Below the pieces are notes generated by a model. The model ran no database searches. It had not been told where the DNA came from and was given only the letters and a program-made list of their open reading frames with translations. Source: Lachnospiraceae bacterium UBA7086 (lineage in GTDB: Bacteria > Bacillota > Clostridia > Lachnospirales > Lachnospiraceae). From it: 64,000 nt of DNA. Position 1 is the first letter of the stretch; each line of letters opens with the position of its first letter. This document shows positions 61,137 to 64,000 of this stretch, piece by piece. The translations under genes were made by a program, and so were the position numbers. The stretch spans positions 21,815-85,814 of the forward strand of contig DKZA01000025.1 of assembly GCA_002492525.1 (NCBI GenBank), given 5' to 3'.

Positions 61137-62555
61137 TCAGTCCTGGGTTTTTAAGTCAAAGCCAAAATAGCGGATGGCGTTATTATAGCAAATATCTTTG
61201 ACAATTTCTCCAAGGGTCTCATAGTCATCCGGATACTCTCCGTTCTCTACCCAAGTGCCTAAGAGATTGCAGAGGATTCTGCGGAAGTAGTCATGTCTGG
61301 TGTAGGACAGGAAACTTCTGGAATCGGTCAGCATCCCCACAAAGCCGGAGAGATTTCCCAGGTTTGCAAGGGAGATCATCTGATCCTGCATACCGGTCTT
61401 ATGGTCGTTGAACCACCATGCGGAACCCTGCTGGATTTTGGCAACGGCAGTGGAATTCTGGAAACAGCCAAGGATGGTTCCGATGGCCTGATTGTCGTTG
61501 GGGTTTAAGCTGTATAAGATTGTCCTGGGTAATTCATCTGTTTTTGCCAGCGCATTTAAGTAATCGGCCATCTCGGAAGAAGGCGCATAGTTATTGATAC
61601 AGTCGTACCCGGTATCAGGGCCCAGTTTGTCAAACTGCAGGGTATTGTTGTCCCGCTTGCAGCCATAGTGAAGCTGCATAACCCAGTTACGTCTGGCATA
61701 TTCTTTGCCCACAAAAAGCATAAACGCGGTTTTGAATTGCAGTTCTTCTGCGCGTGTCACGGTATTGCCGCTCAGACGTTTGGCAAAGATGGCTTCAATC
61801 TCCTCTGTGGATGCAGGTGCATACATGACATATTCCAGAGCGTGATCGGAGACAGAACATCCCATGGAGGCAAAGAAATCCATGCGGATGGAAAGTGCCT
61901 GACACAGGGCATTAAAACTGTCGATTTTAACACCAGATACCCTGGACAAGGCGGCAAGATATTCAGGGAATGTAGCTTTTTCAATATTCATGGCTTTATC
62001 CGGACGCCATGCGGGAAGAACCTGCACATCGAAAGAAGCATCGTCAGCAATCTTCTGGTGCCATTCCAGAGAATCCACAGGATCATCCGTGGTACAGATT
62101 AAAGTCACGTTGGACTGTCTGATCAGATTACGGACAGACATGGAAGCATCCTCCAGTTTCCGATTGCAGAGTTCCCATACCTCCTCGGCGGTCTTTTTGT
62201 TTAATACGCCGTGATAGTCGAAGTATTTTTGCAGTTCCAGATGAGACCAGTGGAAAAGCGGATTGCCAATTGCCTTTCCAAGACATTCAGCCCATTTAAG
62301 AAATTTTTCTTTATCCGTGGCGTCTCCTGTGATATAGCGTTCCTCAATGCCGCAGGAACGCATAAAGCGCCATTTGTAATGATCGCCGCCCAGCCAGACT
62401 TGTGTGATGTTGTCAAACCGGCGGTCTTCATAGATTTCCCTGGGATTGATGTGACAGTGATAATCCAATACCGGGGTGTCTGCCGCATAGTCTGCATAGA
62501 GTCTTTGTGCGACATCGTTAGAGAGTAAAAAATCCTGGTCCATAAATGGTTTCAT
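61137..62555 (-). CDS. uxaC: Uronate (glucuronate/galacturonate) isomerase
   Basis: 472 aa, the family's usual length. It interconverts D-glucuronate and D-fructuronate, or D-galacturonate and D-tagaturonate. TPVLDYHCHINPREI has the N-terminal metal-ligand His pair, HWSHLELQKYF the next block, TLICTTDDPVDSLEWHQ the active-site Asp strand and WVMQLHYGCKRDNNT another His. SARHDYFRR-like TRHDYFRRIL lies near the end. It follows the LacI gene by 43 bases on the same strand, so the regulator and isomerase form one operon convergent with uxuAB. AAAGGAGG precedes ATG 62555. Confidence 0.96.
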   Translation of the reverse strand: MKPFMDQDFLLSNDVAQRLYADYAADTPVLDYHCHINPREIYEDRRFDNITQVWLGGDHYKWRFMRSCGIEERYITGDATDKEKFLKWAECLGKAIGNPLFHWSHLELQKYFDYHGVLNKKTAEEVWELCNRKLEDASMSVRNLIRQSNVTLICTTDDPVDSLEWHQKIADDASFDVQVLPAWRPDKAMNIEKATFPEYLAALSRVSGVKIDSFNALCQALSIRMDFFASMGCSVSDHALEYVMYAPASTEEIEAIFAKRLSGNTVTRAEELQFKTAFMLFVGKEYARRNWVMQLHYGCKRDNNTLQFDKLGPDTGYDCINNYAPSSEMADYLNALAKTDELPRTILYSLNPNDNQAIGTILGCFQNSTAVAKIQQGSAWWFNDHKTGMQDQMISLANLGNLSGFVGMLTDSRSFLSYTRHDYFRRILCNLLGTWVENGEYPDDYETLGEIVKDICYNNAIRYFGFDLKTQD

Positions 62556-62598
62556 AGTAAGCCTCCTTTTTATTAGATAATGTATTAAAGATTTTCTG

Positions 62599-63636
62599 TC
62601 AGATTCGTTTTGGTGATGGTGAAAATCTTGTAGTGTCCCGTTCTATCAGTCTGCCGGAGAAAACTACTTTCTGGGGTGTTTGTTCACCGGCAAGGACGTG
62701 AAGCAGGGTATGGATCAGCTGGTGCGTGAGTGCTTCCAGGCAGTTATCCACGGAAGTGAGCGCCGGCGTGCAGCAGGCGGTGAGTATGGAATTGTTATAG
62801 CCGATGATACTGATATCCTCAGGAATACGCAGTCCTTCTTTTTGCGCATATTTTATACCGCCTACCGCCAGTACATCGTCAGCGGCGATAATGCCGTGGA
62901 AACGCGGCCTGCCGGTTGTCATTTCTTCGATAAAATCGGTAATGTTTTCGATATCACATGAACTTTTATCGTAGTATAAAATATTCTGCAGAGAATCGGG
63001 GATGTTGTTATCAGTCAGGGCATTTTGGAATCCTTTCAGCTTCTTTAAGCCGCTGTATGATTTGGAATTATACAGATACAGGATATCAGGAATACCTGAA
63101 CAGATCATGGAGGATGCAGCCTCATACATGGAAGCATAATCATCACACAGAGTACTGTATACATTCGGATGATTGTAGGAGGCATTTAAGAGCATGATCG
63201 GAATCAGATCGGCGGCTTCCCGGATATATTCGTTTTCCAGTTCGGTGGTGCCAATAAAATGAGATCCTACCAATATGATGCTGTCCACCTTTTTGGAAAG
63301 GACAAGATGTAGATAATTCTTGCGCACATCCTGATTAAAGCCGGTGCAGCAAAGTAAGGATTCATAACCGTTGGCTTGAAGTTCCTGTTCTAACAGATAG
63401 ACGGCCCTGGCAGTATACAGATCGGAAGAATCTGCGCAGAGAAGTCCTATGGTTTTTAGGGAGTGCAGTCCCATACCCCGGGCATATGCATTGGGGATAT
63501 AACCGTATTTTTCGATGATATCTGTTACTTTTTTGCAGGTAGCCGGACTGACATTTTCGCCGCCGTTTAGGACACGGGATACGGTGGCAGTGGACACGCC
63601 GGCCAGTTGGGAAATATCGTAAATTGTTATTGCCAT
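62599..63636 (-). CDS. LacI-family transcriptional regulator
   Basis: 345 aa from Met at 63636 (complement); the open frame runs upstream but the family starts MAITIYDISQLAGVSTATVS, and AAAGGA precedes this Met. The helix-turn-helix is residues 5-25, followed by RVLNGGENVSPATCKKV and the hinge, then the sugar-binding core (TIGLLCADSSDLYTARAV, FHGIIAADDVLAVGG, ISIIGYNNSILTACCTPALTSVDN). It is most likely the local uronate-responsive repressor. A cre/LacI-type site lies 21 bases upstream of the start, which suggests autoregulation. Confidence 0.93.
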   Translation of the reverse strand: MAITIYDISQLAGVSTATVSRVLNGGENVSPATCKKVTDIIEKYGYIPNAYARGMGLHSLKTIGLLCADSSDLYTARAVYLLEQELQANGYESLLCCTGFNQDVRKNYLHLVLSKKVDSIILVGSHFIGTTELENEYIREAADLIPIMLLNASYNHPNVYSTLCDDYASMYEAASSMICSGIPDILYLYNSKSYSGLKKLKGFQNALTDNNIPDSLQNILYYDKSSCDIENITDFIEEMTTGRPRFHGIIAADDVLAVGGIKYAQKEGLRIPEDISIIGYNNSILTACCTPALTSVDNCLEALTHQLIHTLLHVLAGEQTPQKVVFSGRLIERDTTRFSPSPKRI

Positions 63637-63656
63637 ATTATGCTGTCCTTTACTTA

Positions 63657-63670
63657 TGAAAACGCTTACA
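63657..63670 (-). promoter_or_regulatory. cre/LacI-family operator upstream of the LacI gene
   Basis: The minus strand reads TGTAAGCGTTTTCA, a full match to the degenerate cre consensus TGWNANCGNTNWCA. It lies 21 bases before the LacI start, in the 5' leader or promoter. It could be bound by the LacI protein itself or by CcpA; sequence alone does not separate the two. Confidence 0.65.
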
Positions 63671-63814
63671 TTAATTGAGAATATTATATAGGATACAGGG
63701 CAGGAAAGCAAGACGGCGCAGGGGGTGTCCGGGTAAAATATCAAAATCCTACAACAATATCAAAAAATTACGGAAATACAGGAAAAATCGAGGAAAAACA
63801 GTGTGTCGTACATA

Positions 63815-63864
63815 TTGACTAATGGAAAAAAATGTGAAACTATAAAGATATGAAACTGCTTACA
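63815..63864 (+). promoter_or_regulatory. Candidate rightward promoter with LacI-like operator
   Basis: TTGACT (63815-63820) is followed after 18 bases by ACTATA (63839-63844), or after 20 by TATAAA. Just downstream, TGAAACTGCTTACA (63851-63864) shares TGAAA..GCTTACA with the site at 63657. This would control a gene beyond the right edge. The rest of the gene-free stretch 63637-64000 holds ATTCCC/GGGAAT arms (63869-63874, 63928-63933) around a GC-rich block and a further AAACGCTTTTACA near 63961. Confidence 0.4.
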
Positions 63865-63982
63865 TTTTATTCCCGCGAGCAACGAGCCGAGTGACTGTTT
63901 GCGGCGGGGTCTTTGACTGGTAAAAAAGGGAATACAGAAACTGGAAAGCAGGCAATTGCGAAACGCTTTTACAGTTGTTGAA

Positions 63983-64000
63983 ATTGTACAAATAGCATAA
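63983..64000 (+). repeat. Copy of the terminal repeat of the 35614-35747 element
   Basis: ATTGTACAAATAGCATAA fills exactly the last 18 bases of the window. It matches the left end at 35614-35631 at 17 of 18 bases. The rest of a second copy would lie outside the window. Confidence 0.55.

Overview
The window looks like chromosomal DNA from a Gram-positive gut Clostridia, most likely a Lachnospiraceae member. The signs are moderate GC with AGGAGG-type ribosome sites, a CotH/VTC/DUF4956 set, zinc-ribbon membrane proteins typical of Clostridia, a YesM/YesN-type two-component pair and an isomerase-type uronate pathway. The species cannot be fixed from sequence alone. No rRNA, tRNA, CRISPR array, transposase or phage gene was seen.

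Region 1 (1-7627) holds a hexapeptide acyltransferase, a VTC-domain protein, a DUF4956 membrane protein, a GT-C type glycosyltransferase, an XRE regulator on the opposite strand, a GT2 glycosyltransferase and a CotH-like protein. Region 2 (7624-18674) is a run of glycan genes in one direction: polytopic membrane proteins, two GT4 enzymes, a GT8 enzyme, UDP-glucose 6-dehydrogenase, a UDP-glucuronate 4-epimerase-like enzyme, a lipid-linked sugar GT2 and a YdjC-type deacetylase. Region 3 (18687-22862) holds two divergent MBOAT acyltransferases and a DltD/AlgJ-like SGNH protein. Region 4 (22936-31590) holds three GT2 enzymes, a Gfo/Idh/MocA dehydrogenase, an FAD oxidoreductase and two large membrane proteins. 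Region 5 (31822-42411) holds two secreted SGNH hydrolases, an FkbH-like protein with its own acyl carrier protein, a VOC protein, a GtrA protein, a radical SAM/SPASM protein and more membrane glycosyltransferase-like proteins. Taken together, regions 1-5 look like one large surface-glycan locus that makes UDP-GlcA and probably UDP-GalA, assembles a polymer at the membrane and decorates it with acyl groups.

Region 6 (42519-49589) is a separate module: three zinc-ribbon proteins around an ABC ATPase and two ABC-2-like permeases. Region 7 (49711-60995) holds a TRAP transporter (DctP, DctQ, DctM), a YcxB-like protein, a histidine kinase and AraC-type response regulator, a second membrane-anchored TRAP-type binding protein, an MFS transporter, a KdgF-like cupin, mannonate dehydratase and fructuronate reductase. 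Region 8 (61137-63636, minus strand) holds uronate isomerase and a LacI-family regulator. Regions 7 and 8 together import uronates and carry them to 2-keto-3-deoxygluconate; the kinase and aldolase for the last steps are not in the window.

Non-coding structure worth noting: a roughly 134-bp element with 18-bp terminal inverted repeats at 35614-35747, whose end sequence recurs at the last 18 bases of the window; a 63-bp tandem repeat beside it with five evenly alternating GCGAAGC mini-hairpins; an intergenic hairpin between dctP and dctQ; a strong bidirectional terminator at 61048-61090; and cre/LacI-like operators upstream of the LacI gene.
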